NCBI GenBank assembly: GCA_964036295.1
Contig: OZ038465.1
Span: 4,630,667 to 4,694,666 of the forward strand
From: Plumapathes pennacea
Taxonomy: Eukaryota > Cnidaria > Anthozoa > Antipatharia > Myriopathidae
Direction: 5' to 3'
DNA: 64,000 bases
Of the stretch, positions 12,001-24,291 are shown one piece after another (position 1 is the stretch's first letter; each line of letters opens with the position of its first letter). The notes under the pieces were generated by a model. It searched no databases, was not told where the DNA came from, and saw only the letters and a list, made by a program, of their open reading frames with translations. The position numbers and the translations under genes are program-made.

Positions 12001-12427
12001 ACCCTTCGTGTGCATCTGATTTCAGGAGTTCTGGCAGCGACCAACGTCCTCGTTTGCCAAGAGAATAGAAGACACTCGCGTGGTCCCCGGCCAACTGTCT
12101 CACATTCCTGTGCATCGGAACGACGTCTTCATCTGCTATGCCTCGCAACCCGTCAGGGAAAGTGAACTCATCGGTGAATTCTTGACGCTCAAGGCGGGAC
12201 AAAGCGCCACTGCTCTTCACAACCCTCGCCACAACACCTTCGGTGACACGCCTGGAAGTTTCCTTGTAATAAGAACGAAGGGTTCTGCCGTGAGGAGTGT
12301 ATTCCCCACGCCCGCTCTTGCCCATGGCTGCTTTGTGCTCGTTATCGCGCCGTAATGGCTTGCGAGAGTTGTGTGTTGCTTTTGTACTCTTATGTCGGCC
12401 ATTTTGCTTTCGTTGTGACTGGCACAT
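9099..12427 (-). CDS. RING-IBR-RING (Ariadne-type) E3 ubiquitin ligase with long N-terminal extension
   Basis: Two exons, 12427-10678 and 10243-9099, join inside the first RING (LYEE|GTASDVP; donor gtgagt, acceptor ccattag) and give 964 residues. RING1 spans about 573-630 (CGIC, DCHHYFCNDC, CPEYKC). The IBR spans about 650-713 (KRCPGDNC, CNCGALWCFEC). RING2 spans about 746-790 (CPKC, GCNFMYC, FCWEC, VHGDKC). The catalytic cysteine of RBR ligases, which takes ubiquitin from the E2 as a thioester, would be Cys759 in GCNFM. A helical Ariadne-like tail follows (SLEVLDSVLQFKFE). The first 570 residues are basic and Ser-rich with no domain I know, but contain dense aromatic blocks (SFPYPSDSW, NKFWWISNQKK). 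No UBA domain is visible. An in-frame ATG at residue 35 (MGKSGRGEYTPHG) is an alternative start. Confidence 0.93.
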
Positions 12428-13116
12428 AAGAAGGATCGTGATAGGTCAGAGTCGGAGGTTGGAGAGATAAACCAATCATAGACAGCGTTAGTGTTTAATC
12501 GATTTAGAACATTACATCATAAAAACACTTTCGTTTTGTGGTGAAATCTTGAGTTTGTGCATTCATTATAAAGGTCTGCCATCAAAATAAGGCCTTTGCG
12601 AGAACTTAGAAACCCAAAAATAACAGCAACGTCCTTTATTAGTGAAGGGAAATACAGGACATTTCTATGTTTTCGACCTCATCGAGCGATAACAAGCTTT
12701 TGAGGGTTTTTATTCACTTGTACCGGTCCAAACTGACGTCAGAACCTTGGTGGGAAAACCATTTTTTGCCATTTTCAGAATTACAGACAGCTCAAGTTTA
12801 ATATTTTAATGCTGCATTCTTTTGTAAGGTACAGTTGCCTTATCCTCACGAAAATACCAATCGTAAAACTTCCTCGTTCCCGATTTTGAGCTGTTTTTGT
12901 TCATTCTTGTTTCGCCTGAGGGTCACCAAGCGGTCATCGGCCTACGCGCGAAAGGTATTCTGGGATAGTGCTTCCTGCAGGCAAACAGAGAGAGAGGATT
13001 CAGTTAGTTTCTCATCGCTCCGACCGTCATTAATCTTTATGAACGCTATCAGGAAAAGAACCCGGTTGTGTTTGATTTTTATTTGACCATGAACGGAGGA
13101 AGAAGTATAAAGGCAG

Positions 13117-13310
13117 ACCCTTTCACTCCTGAGCTCGATACAAATTCACTCAGCCATTCAAGAAAAAAATGTATGCGTAATGTAGTGAGAGTTGACAAGG
13201 AGGATTGGAATTGATAAATAAAATCAGCTTCCAGGTAAGCGGACCATATGATCAAGTGGCAAATTCTCCATACTGTATCATACATCTCTGGTGAAAGACT
13301 GATGAGAAGG
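13117..13310. repeat. interspersed repeat, CCCTTTCACTCC family, copy 1
   Basis: It starts ccctttcactcctgagctc and contains the family's internal block (aaattctccatactgtatca, then ctctggtgaaagactgatga). Other copies or fragments lie at 38624, 46318, 62315 and 63483. Complete copies have inverted ends (CCCTTTCACT / AGTGAAAGGG). Confidence 0.7.
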
Positions 13311-13573
13311 GAGCCCTGCTTAGATTATCGCTCGCTTTTTGTGTATCTTGATAAAGGGACAGCGACAAGAACAGTTTCAGATTTATTAAAATCAGTCGGA
13401 CTACACTGGAATGACGGAACAGTAGGAAATTTATTATTTAGTTGCTTGACATTTTATCTGCATCTGATTGAGTTGTTCACTGACACTGAAGCGCCAGGTA
13501 ATACAATGGTAATTTAGTGTTAAGCCAGTTCCTCTCACCCCGGCACGAGTGACCGCCTTTGAATCATTACTGA

Positions 13574-13795
13574 GGGCCTGATTATATGAGCCGGGCTGGC
13601 CCAGTTCATGCGATTACATGGAAAAATGTCAGCCCAGTCAGCCGGGATCCCGGTGGCTCAGAGCCGGGAGCCCGGCTTTCCGGGCTGGCCCGGTTCTCAT
13701 TTAATCGCTTAGTCGATTTTTGGTGTGTTTCACAGCCATGCCCGGATCTTGGCAAACCGCCCAACCGGGCCAGCCCGGCTCATATAATCAGGCCC
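13574..13795. mobile_element. terminal-inverted-repeat element with TGA flanks
   Basis: The terminal repeats are perfect for about 29 bp (gggcctgattatatgagccg and its complement), with TGA directly outside each end as a likely 3 bp target duplication. The interior is GC-rich (agccgggagcccggctttcc) and itself partly palindromic. It has no coding capacity, so it would be non-autonomous. Confidence 0.8.
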
Positions 13796-16700
13796 TGACT
13801 TGCCCCTCAAAACTAAATTCCAGAGATTGCTATCTACCAAGCCTTGTACAAGCGCTCCTTCCCCAGTTTCAGCCAAAACAGGACGTTGAACATCTTTTGT
13901 CCGGTAGCGCTGCAACCTCGTTCCCAAGCTCTTTCGGGACCGGGAGGTGAAAGAGCCTGGGAACGGGGTCGGTAGGGCTACAGCGAAACCACATGGCACT
14001 AACCGTTCAAGTAAAAATCAAATTGAAAAGATACGCGAACCGCGCTGTTCAGTAACGAACTGCATGGTGTCGGAGAGGCAAGTCGGTCCGCGGAGTCTAT
14101 AACGAAAATTCAGTCCCGAGATGCGGCGGAGATTGACGTGGGTTCCACCGACCCGACTCCGACTTGTAGGGAGAGTTTTAAATTGGTCACCTCTGCTGGG
14201 GCCAGTATGTTCTATAGTTGATTTCCCTTCACGTTTAAGACAACTTATCAAATACCCCGATAGTTATACTGTCGTAGCTATATGTATTTGAGGCTGTATC
14301 CATAGTTCGTCTATACAGTCTTTCATCAGAATGCTCACTCAGTGGTGCTAGAAGAATGGACTAACCTGTAAAATACACGTGTAAATGTTGATCAAATCGG
14401 CCCACAAACTGGACGGTTCATTATGCCAAACAAGCAAGACTCCTATAAATATTGTTATTGATCACTTCGATTGTTGAGTAATCAGTTATTTACTGCGACA
14501 CCCCATCCCAAGTGACCCCCATGCCGTGAGGGCATCGTGCACTCTGGTGAGCCCGCAGTTTTACTATAAGCTTCTTTTATACCTCTTTGTCTCTTGTTTT
14601 CTTCCTTCATTATTGTGTTTTGCGGCTAATGAAATCCTCGGCACGACTCCGCCGCAACAGCTGAGCGACTTAAAACCGGTTCAACCGGTTCATCGCTAAC
14701 GAGCAGGCCCCTGAGTTATACCTTGAACTTTGAAGAAGTCAGTCATGCATATCTCGTGATTTTGAAGCACGTGGCTTTCACTGGGCTGGTGTTATGTACA
14801 ACATCAAAAGTTCCGAAGCCGGTAGCGACACTACTGAAAAGAAGAGAAAGAGAAAAGCTTTTTGTTAGAACAGATTCAAGTTCAAGTTCACAGAGCACGC
14901 TAATTTTTCCTGTTATGGGCGCATAGTAAGACTACTTATTGGTCGACTCCCCTCGTTTTTCTCGGGAAAAGGGGGTGGCCAAGAGTGTATTTAGCGATCT
15001 ACGAGCCTTAATCAAATTTATACTAGAAACTAGTTCATACGTCTGCGTTCCAGCCGACAATCTGATTCTGGGATGCTTTCGCTTTGGTTAGGCTTGTCAT
15101 GAGAGCCGTGCTTGTATTAGGTTTTGTTAGTCTGCAAAAAGAGAACACATTGCGGGGCCGGTGACGGCAACATTGTGTCCTTCAATGTTCCCAGGGTGGC
15201 AACACGTGCGGGCAGCAGCAAATGTTTCTGAGGTTTTTCAGAAACTTCTTGTGGCCAGGACACAAATTTTGTGTTCGCAACAAACTTTCGTCGTGGCGAA
15301 ACGGGTCCATGTATGTGCCCATGCACGTGCTAGCAATATTCATACCTCACAATGTGTCCTCGTTTTTCCAGACCTTAATTTAGCCGTTCTGATTTAGGAA
15401 ATATTTCATAACGAACGGAAACCGAAAAGCTTGAATATATACCTGGCCAATAGATTTCGACAAGTCTACAGATTTCTCTTTTTGTTGATGCCTTTAGAAA
15501 ACTGTGAAAATACATATTAAAGAGGAACCGATAATTGAAGCGAAAGAGAAGGCAGAATTAAAAAAAAATTCCGCCTAATTGCAGGGATTTGGGACACGAA
15601 CAGTTATCTCGCATGAGTTGTGTGAATTCACATCTCCCTGTGCACACAGCTTTAATTATTCATTCTCGTAGTTAATAACAATGTATAACTGTCTTTTGTG
15701 TCGTTGTATATACGTATTGTCATCCAGTGAAAGATTGACATGAGGTCGATAAACAGCCGGATATTTGAATAGACCACTGCGATGCCGCAATCGGCACGGA
15801 ACACCAATAGTTCGCAAGCTAAAGAACTAACTCGCCGCCCCACTTCTGCTCGCTAGTTTATCACTTTATATCGATCACCCCTTGAGCTGTTTTATGGTTA
15901 GAAATGTTTTAAAACATTGCTCGTAGTGTACCTTGTATTTGGATTAGGCGTACCCCTCAGGCGATTTACTTTTCTGATTATCGCGATTTTGAAGAAGTGT
16001 AAAAGTATTGTTAACAAAACAATTACGAAAAGAAAGACAAAGAATCCGATCCTTTCTTTGGAGGGCATAACGCTGCTCGTTATTATCACGGCCTCAAAAC
16101 AAAATGCTCGGAAGTCTTTGAATTCAATTGTTTACTTCTTAATTTCACCACAAATTTTCAAACCGCTTCGCTGCTTAGGGATAGAAATAAAACAATAAAA
16201 TACAGTAAGGGGGCACCAAGGAATGCTTCACAACTTTGTATGTGGGAACTGCGTTTATCACTTTAAACCATCAACTGCATTTTCTTTGCAGTGTTTGTAT
16301 CTCTTGTTTACATACCGTTGTGTACCGTTGTCTCGCCACTTAACAACTCTCTTAAACTATACATTTAAAGATAAAACTGATGTATTGAAGATCAGTTTTT
16401 TAGTTCGAAATGATCTTTAGGGTCACTCGACCCTGGCCGTAAGGTTTAATCGACGCAGTCTGAAGTTGTGAACAAGCTGTTTAAAGTTATTATACGTAAT
16501 TATTGCTGCCCACTGGTCGTGTCTTAATGAGCCGCCCTGTAGGAAAGAAACCGAGTCGGTAGCAACCTTGAAAATACAAACTGTGTATCCAGGAACAAGC
16601 TTTGAAAAGCCACCGGACGCGTGGGTTACCAAAACTGGTGTTTTTTCCCAAAATAAGTTCCTCGTGGGGTTTTCGGCAAACTCGCAGCCATAAGTCAGGA

Positions 16701-18153
16701 AATGCATGCGGGCAGTTTATTAGCTACTTTAAGGTAGGAAACACTTTGACTGATAGCCATCATGTCGAAGGTAAACAAATAAATCTATCAATCTGTTATA
16801 CGAATTTAGGAAATTTTAAGCTTTGATTCGTCAATAAAGGACCTGTAAATTGCCTTTTCTTTTACGATACATATATTCAAACGCCAAAGTAGAAACAATC
16901 TGATTTTATAAGCTTTTGTTTTAGAATTACACCTGAGTCGGCACGTTATAATCAGTCATTTATTTTTGACTTCGTGACTTCGTCAAAATTAAATTGCGAG
17001 TAAAGGAAAAACAACCCAGCGGTGTCCTTTTCAACAAGCTTTTCCGCTTTCCGCGAAAACATTAGGGTGATCAAGACTAAACAGTAACAATTTTCGGTTC
17101 TCGTTCTGAACATCTATAATATACGTGTTGTTTAACCTAACAAGTAAACTAATGGTAGCTCGGTAATTTTCGCACATTCAAACAAAAGTCGTTTCACTCA
17201 AAGGCCCAGACTTTTGTTATCTAAAGCGGTTTGAAAGTTTGGCGAGAACAAATTAACATCTTCCGACAAACACAGCTGTTAAGCAAACACAGCCGCCACC
17301 TAATTCAATTGCTATTGTTTGAAATAGAACTTTGGCGAAAAAAGAACAAGTTATCGAAAAGAAACGCATCGGAAATGAACGCGATAATTACATAAGAGCT
17401 CAGTTCTTTTGATAAAGTCGCAAAACTACCGCGAAAAATTCGTATAATTCAATCAGTTTCACTCCGTCGTCTTTGAGACGTGTAGTTAGCAGTGTTAAAG
17501 CAAAGGCAAGCATTCAATGCAACCCCATGAGTCAAAGACAACCTTTATTGGTCAAGTTTTCCGGAAACCTCGACCTTTTAAAGCCTCAGAGCGGACATAA
17601 CGGAAACATTCAGTTGATACTTATACAACAGTGCTTATAGCGTGTTTTGTTGCGATTTACTTATGACGAGTAAATATCACTAATCCATTTCCCTTGGCTT
17701 TTCACAGAGTGCAATATCCTCAAATGCATATGTACATGAATTGTTAAGGATCATAAAATGAAATTTACAAGGTCTGTTTACAATACCCGAGCACATCGGC
17801 AAAGTCACAAAACGCCACTGACAATGCAAGAACATTTGTCGGTCGAGATAAACAATGCCATGAATCAAGAAAAATGTTTTATGATAACGTGGTAGCACAA
17901 TCAGACTACAGCTCTCTTTTTTTCTTCTTGTCTTTGAAGAGAAAATCGGCATTAGTTGCCAATCTATAACAGTAAATACTCACTTCAATAAGACTACTGG
18001 CAATCTGAATTCACAAAATTATGCTTTGTTTCACATTTTTGCTGTTCAAAAAAGTTATAGCGATCGAATGGTAGGACTGAAGACGATGCATATGCATGCT
18101 GACAAAGTTTTCACTTCAAAAGTTTTCCGGCTGTAGTTTTCTCTGCAGTAATT

Positions 18154-19119
18154 TCATCGATGACAAGCACATGGATAGTGAACAGGCCCTGCGAAGTTGG
18201 GGTAAGTTCTAACAGGGCCATTCGTCTCAGTAAAGCGTAAGGACGGCGTAGGAAAGGACGGCGTACGGTGGGACACGGCCGTACACGACCGAGCGTCCAC
18301 ATGACTTGGCGACATGAACCCCATCCTCGACCGAAATGCCTGTGCGAGCGATCGTTCGGCGTAGCGCGGCATGAAGTGAGGTACATCATGGTGTGAATTG
18401 AGCTGTGCGGCATAAGACGGATAAGGGGAGTGAACTGATTGGTAGGCAGAATGGAGAAGGAACGCGGCACTCTCTCTGAACATCAGCGAATGACTGCACT
18501 TAGGTCGTCGGGGTTTGCGGCGTCTACGAAAATTTCCCTTAGAAAACTCTGCCAGGTCTTTAGGATGGATCATCCAGTAGTGTCCCTTGCCGTTTTCCGC
18601 GCGGCTTGCTTTCACGAAGCAGTCGTTGCTGGACAGATTGTGTCGCACGCTGTTTCGCCAGCCTGGACCTTTCTCCTTGTCGAAGTGCGGGTAGTTCTTG
18701 GCGATGTAGCTGTAGATGGAGCTCAGAGTCATGCGCTTGGATGGCACACTCAGGATGGACTGAGCAATGACCGCCACGAACGTCTCAGAACTGCGTTCAT
18801 CTTCCACCTTGTCCTCGCTTTGTTTTTTGTCGTCATCGTTAGCTTCGACCCCTTTAGTGGTTCCACTACAAGGCTTGTCGTCTTGCGTGTCTGCCTCGTT
18901 TTTGCCTACGGACTGCATCTCTTGATTTTCGCGCTCATCGCGTTCCGTGTGGTCGGCTTCAAGTCCACATCCTTCCTTGTCGTGACCCTCGACCGCTTCC
19001 GACGAGACATAGTTTAAATCCTTCTCTTGTAGCGCTCGATTAAAGTCGTTATATAGACCAACATGAACGGCAAGTCGGTTTGGGTGACGAAAGCCAAAAA
19101 GCTGGCCAAAAGTAGACAT
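18154..19119 (-). CDS. FoxQ2-like forkhead transcription factor, gene 1
   Basis: One intronless frame of 321 residues starts at the ATG of MSTFGQLFGF. An in-frame TTG 39 bases upstream is not a credible start. Residues 1-110 are acidic and disordered. The forkhead winged-helix DNA-binding domain spans about 111-200; its recognition helix reads GWRNSVRHNLSSNDCFVKA, with the Asn and His that contact DNA in Fox proteins. The wing ends NGKGHYWMIHP...EFSKGNFRRRR, the basic FSKG-RRRR tail typical of FoxQ2. The usual KPPYSY entry is replaced by SSETFVA. The C-terminus is rich in His, Ser, Tyr and Pro, with no clear eh1 motif. Its paralogue at 29688 points away from it, and their forkhead DNA is almost identical. 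Fox membership is firm; FoxQ2 is a judgement from the wing 2 tail. Confidence 0.93.
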   Translation of the reverse strand: MSTFGQLFGFRHPNRLAVHVGLYNDFNRALQEKDLNYVSSEAVEGHDKEGCGLEADHTERDERENQEMQSVGKNEADTQDDKPCSGTTKGVEANDDDKKQSEDKVEDERSSETFVAVIAQSILSVPSKRMTLSSIYSYIAKNYPHFDKEKGPGWRNSVRHNLSSNDCFVKASRAENGKGHYWMIHPKDLAEFSKGNFRRRRKPRRPKCSHSLMFRESAAFLLHSAYQSVHSPYPSYAAQLNSHHDVPHFMPRYAERSLAQAFRSRMGFMSPSHVDARSCTAVSHRTPSFPTPSLRFTETNGPVRTYPNFAGPVHYPCACHR

Positions 19120-19209
19120 GATCACTAGAGACCAAAGATGCGTGTGAAATATCAACAACCTGCGGGACCAAGTTCCGTGTCAAACTGTTCCAACCAGCTG
19201 TGAGAGCCA

Positions 19210-19217
19210 TTTATATA
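19210..19217 (-). promoter_or_regulatory. probable TATA box of forkhead gene 1
   Basis: TATATAAA reads toward the gene about 91 bases upstream of its ATG, which would put the transcription start near 19185. Confidence 0.5.
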
Positions 19218-21457
19218 CGCTCCAGTCGATGTATACAAGTATTTGTTTGGTGCACCACAGGGGGTCCTAGTGTCTTCCGCTGTGCAGGTGCTGGGTGAAC
19301 GACGAGTCATGAATTTTAATAGCTGATTATCATAAACAGCTCTGAAGTAACTTTGTACACACGATAGGACCGCGTTAATGATTCTTAACGTCAAAATGAG
19401 TTGTACGTCCGACGTGATGGCGGAAACGTTTACGGCATCAAAACCGCCGAAATGCACTGGTCATATAAAGTTCGGTCTGCGATTGCCGACCCGTCTTTAC
19501 CAAGTCAAGGATTAGGGTTCGAGGAAAATTAAATTTGAATTTGTTATCTTAGACTATCGATTTTTGATTGATCCCAAACTTTGTCCACTTGGCAAATGAA
19601 GACGAGCCAATAGAGGTAGTTACCCGTGGCAACCTACTGTCAACGGCCCCTTATAATTTCTTTATCTAATTGTGCCTGTTGACACAAGAAAACGGCTCTC
19701 GAGGTAGATTCTCAAGACAAAAGATTCATTTCTCCACTTTACTTGTTGTCTTTGTTAAATGTCCGCGGAGGAAGCAAAGTGTTTTTCTATGTGTAAACTT
19801 TGACAATGATGGTCAATTCAAACACCACTGTACACATGAATTCACTCATCAGCTGTAGGCCACTATCACCACTTAAACTAATGCCACAGGTGACGAAAGC
19901 TGCTTTATGCTATTTTATTAAACCCGACAAAGTTTACCCTTGTGGTTTTGTACACCTTAATTACTTATGTGAATACGTAAGGGGCGTTTTTGTCTTTTTG
20001 TTATTAACTTTATCGTCTGTAAGTGTAAAGGTTGCTTCAGATATTTCGGCAGCGATAGTAGGAAACTGAGTTTACGCAGAAAATGCTCTCGTCAAAAATG
20101 CTACCGTAGAAAATTCTCTCGCATTTCACCTGTTTCAACGAATTAAGAGGATAATGAGTCAATTAATCTACACCTCGCGGCAATGACGGTATCAAAGGCA
20201 TAGTATGAGCTCCGTGGAACACCAAACTTTTACGCCTTTTGGCAAAACAAGTACGATAAATTGTAAATTTAATTAACAAAGTTGCCTGATTTTCTTCTAA
20301 AATTAAAAGATGCGTTTTTTTCCAGAGAAATATTGCTGCAGTGTTGAATCGAATCGTGAACAGGAGCATGCAGGAATCGCGCCATTACTGATAGGCTAAG
20401 TCTGTCTGAACCCTTGTTATTAACAAAAAAGATCTATAATTGGCAAAATACTAAAAACAAAACAAAACAATTAAACAGGTCAGGCAATTTTATTTTTCCC
20501 AACAGCCTGAGATTTATTTCTAGATAAGTTATCAAATGAGCTTTGTTCCTAATGACCAGGGCATCAAGCTGTGACGAACAACCAACCGACTCATTTAGAA
20601 TGTCTATTCTTTACGACTGTGTGAACTCTTTTCAAGTAAACGTTACAACGCAGTATGTGCAGAATAATCACTCAGAAATGGCCTGAACTAGCGTGAGAAA
20701 TCACAAATGACATCCAGGCATGCTGGCGTCGAAAAGAGCATTTATGGATGCGCGTATATACGGATTGGTTACGCTAGTTTTCACAGGACGTGTTCTAAGT
20801 GCTGTGCATAAAGGTCAAATGGTCTACAGATTGGTGGATTGAACCTAAATTTTCATCCGCAAATTTGTGCGATTTATTATTCGGCCATCAATGGTTGACT
20901 GGTTGACTAAGTGAGTTTAAGTGCTTTGATCGTAGATAGACTGAACAGTTGTATGTGTGGGAAAATTGTGCCAGTACTGATTAGCAAAGAACGCCGCAAA
21001 CAAGCTAAGGTTTGATAATAAAAGACAATCATGGTTTTAAAGAATCATTTTAGTTAATAAACTCTGCTCTCTTGAGAATGTGTTTTGTCGTTTGCACCCA
21101 CGTTTAAATTGGTAGCCTGCGAAGTCGTTGTAGCAGGGCCCCATGTGCTATGAGTTTCAATATGGTTTTAAAATGATAAAGAATATAGCTTATGGTAAAA
21201 GACGGACAACACAATTGACCGCTTTAGACTAAGAACACCTGAAGTTACTCATATTAATCAGAAGTATTTTTTGAAGACGTCCATGTGAAATTGGTGGCAC
21301 GATTCTCGTAGTGAAAGGAAAAATCGCTTAGCATAGCTGACGTATGAAATTTCTAAATTGGACGAAGTGAAAAAAAAGATCAGTAAAATGTAATATCATT
21401 AAATAGATCTCGGAAACTGATTTATGGAAAATGTCTCACTTGGTTAATGCGTAATAC

Positions 21458-21458
<1 letters not shown>

Positions 21459-21489
<31 letters not shown>
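21459..21489. repeat. poly-A tract
   Basis: A run of about 31 A, followed by a shorter A-rich tail. Confidence 0.95.
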
Positions 21490-21490
<1 letters not shown>

Positions 21491-23460
21491 AGAAAAACAG
21501 AAAAAAAAAAGGCTTTTGGTGCAGTGCACTGCTCTGACCAAGCTACTGCTGTCGATGGCCATAATTATTAAGAGAGATAAAAATAACTTTCACTGCAAAA
21601 AAGCATTTAATGTGTTCCTTGGGAAGTTAAGAGTCTTTTCCTTGTTAGCTTTCGCTGTTCTTTCTTGTCCGGTAAATTTCTATGTGCCTAAGGACCCATA
21701 CTTGAATTGATCGCGATAAAAGAACAAAGAAGCTTCATGGCCAACCTCGGAAAAATGTTCATTAATGCTCATTCAATCAACAACGCAGATCAAAGTTCGC
21801 CAGTAATATTACTTCGAGGATCTGACGTTTTTTGTTTTACAGGAAGATTAGCTTTTATTGTTATTACCGACGGGTATGGTCGATAAGTGATGACCCCAAA
21901 GAACATACACCATTTTAAAGCTTACAAATCTGGCTTTCACACTAACATTTTTATCAAAATTTCCTAAATCTTCTAGGTTTATTTTTTATCCATCTAAAAT
22001 AGCTATTTTTGATAACGAAGCGATGATCAAATGTGGCGGTTATGTTATAAAGCAAACTGAATTCTGACGTTTATTTTACTAATGGTACCACTTTGTAGAA
22101 TATCCGACTTGCTAGTATCATGAGCTAAAAGTGTTTGCTAAGGAGCTGAGTTGGCATCTGCTGGGCTGATTTAGTATCTTAAGTCAACAATTGCTGAATA
22201 AATTCTGCGAACGAGTCGGTTTCCAAAATAACGATTTAGCAATTAAATGATGGAGTAAGGAGTAAAATGCAAAACATACAAAATTTCCTGCGACCCCTTC
22301 ACTAAAATTGGCCGTTTCTATTTTATATCAAGTCGGCATTTGGCAGTGAAAGTAAGCTTACGTGCCAGGAATCAATTGGCAGAAAAAATATTTGATGGAC
22401 GTAATCCTAAATTCAATCGTTGTAATAAAGATAAGAAGCTTAAAAGGTAAAAATCCCTCATGTTTACTTGATTAATGGACTGGAAAATGGTTCTGGTGGA
22501 TGACTGAAAATCCTTTACAAACACTGCGTATATTTGCTCTGTCTAATGTACTGGTTAAAATAGTCACGTCCATGGCGTGTAAATTACGGAAAACTCGATC
22601 GATGAAATCTTCCAATGCTATTGAGCGCTTCATGCTGGAAACGATAACTTTCTTCCAAATATTACAAACGACAGAGTCTTTTAAGAAAGTTTCGCAGGCT
22701 TACTTTTCAGTGAACTATTTACGACACTGTATTCAGATAGTTATGATACTGTACATTTAAACGTGGAGTCGTCTTATTTTGTACAAAAGAACAGGCACAA
22801 ATTCGCAGTATTTCCTCACATGAACACGATAAAACCGAGACAAATGTAATGACGGCCATTTTTAATTTGTTTGACTTATTTCGGCATGATTTGCGTTCGT
22901 TACTTTGAAAAACATTTCATAAAAAATATGACATTAAACCTCGGTTTACATGCAAAGATCGAGTTTACGGTCGGCTTGAGAAGCATCGAGTGATACTCAT
23001 TTACAACAAACGCCTAGGCTCGAAGCGAACGACAGTAGACGTTTAAGCCATATGTAAAAACTGGCCGCGAGTAAGGTGGCCCAAATATGATCCTTTTCTG
23101 TCCAGCTATAATTTATTTCACAGGCTGGTACTTCGTTACGAGATGGATTTCTTTGGTATAAATGATCCATCTCTATACTGTCTACAAAAGTGATTTCTTT
23201 TGGGCATTAGCACAGCAGACTATGGGAAACGCAGTCGTTGACAAGAAGTGCATGTCTTTGAACAATCTTATAACGGGGCGGCTAGATCGATCGATCGATC
23301 GAGGTTAAATGCTAGCTAAATATGATCAGTTCTAGATCAATCTCAGATCAATCAAGGATATTTTTCGACAGTGTGAACACTCGGTACCGATCTTGGATCG
23401 ATGGCCATTTTAGGCGATCCAGGTGTGAACGGGCCCAAAGAAACTAACAATAACTTGTAC

Positions 23461-24007
23461 CTTAGCCGCAACGTCAGACGGCAAACAAAGGTTTTTAAAA
23501 TTAGTGGTCTGAATCAGTAATGAGTAGTGCTTTTCACAAGCTTCAAGCACTTTCACATAGATACCGAGTTTTGACCTCCACCAAGAAAGCAGTTCACTCA
23601 GTCTTCGGTTTCCCACGAAGAAATTAACGCACATCTAAGTAAAGTAAAACTAATTTAGCATCAAATGAAACAATATTTTGTCCACGGCATCTTGCACTGT
23701 TCTTGATTTACAGCCAACGATTGAGAGAATTGGAGAAGAGTTTTTATCAAGAGAACCATTTCAAAGTCTACGGTGTCTAACATGATGTATCCAAAAAGGA
23801 TGTTGGGAAGCATACAGGGGAAAAAACCTAAAAGCGACAAGTATGGGCGGTGAACGTAAAAATACTTAATTGGAAATAAAGTTGACAAACTTCTTAGTTG
23901 AAGGCAAAGCCGAATCTCAGTAGCTTCTGAACTTTTTATAGGCTTTCCAGGCTCGTTCAGCTTTTTTGCGGTTGAATTATTCTCCGATGTGTACCAATCA
24001 CAAAGTT
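23461..24007 (-). CDS. tentative two-exon fragment of a membrane protein
   Basis: Exon A (24007-23712) is open for 98 codons after acceptor aaaacag and ends at gtaaat. Exon B (23634-23461) follows acceptor tttacttag and ends at gtacaag; both facing ends are phase 0. The joined protein has a hydrophobic stretch (YLSLLGFFPCMLPNILFGYI), a second (MVLLIKTLLQFSQSLA) and then a charged loop (GNRRLSELLSWWRSKLG). That pattern resembles the first two helices and loop of gustatory-receptor-like seven-helix proteins, but this is a weak impression. Frames of 100 codons are expected by chance in DNA of this composition, and I found neither a start exon nor further downstream exons. It may be a gene fragment, a pseudogene or nothing. 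Confidence 0.25.
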
Positions 24008-24269
24008 CTGTTTTGAGTTAAACCTCAAACCAAGTCAAAGGAAATGGAAAGGGAGACCGGACGAATAGAAGAGCTTGTTGTATATTACGATGCCCGATTC
24101 GTTCATATTTCCTGGAGTTCAGCTAAATGCATACGGCGTTACGTGGAAAGATTAGACAAAAGTGGAATAGCCCTAGAATCAGATTGAAAGCTGGCGAATT
24201 TTGTAGAACAGCGGAGTTACTTTCACATTTAGTACATTTACTGCTGCGAGCACAAAGGGGCGGAAAGTT

Positions 24270-24291
24270 AAAAAAAAAAAAAAAAAAAAAA
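24270..24291. repeat. poly-A tract
   Basis: A run of about 22 A. Confidence 0.9.

Larger units (their letters stand above)
12428..18153. other. intergenic stretch, promoter side of RBR gene and 3' side of forkhead gene
   Basis: Apart from two interspersed elements (about 13117-13310 and 13574-13795) I see no gene. Open frames here are 60-95 codons long, in random frames, and lack splice support. AATAAA on the minus strand at 17549-17544 is a possible but distant polyadenylation signal for the forkhead gene ending at 18154. Confidence 0.6.

Noticed and set aside
18439..19017. 192-codon plus-strand frame, and a matching antisense frame at 29835-30338
   Set aside because: Both are antisense shadows of the forkhead coding sequence and appear in both genes only because the DNA is shared.
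19120..19158. N-terminal extension of forkhead gene 1 beginning at 19158
   Set aside because: The extension would start with TTG; the first ATG is at 19119 and follows the TATA box at a normal distance.
22473..22700. Minus-strand open segment (ETFLKDSVVCNIWKK...)
   Set aside because: Length is within chance expectation, and its acceptor phase does not fit the candidate exons at 23461-24007.
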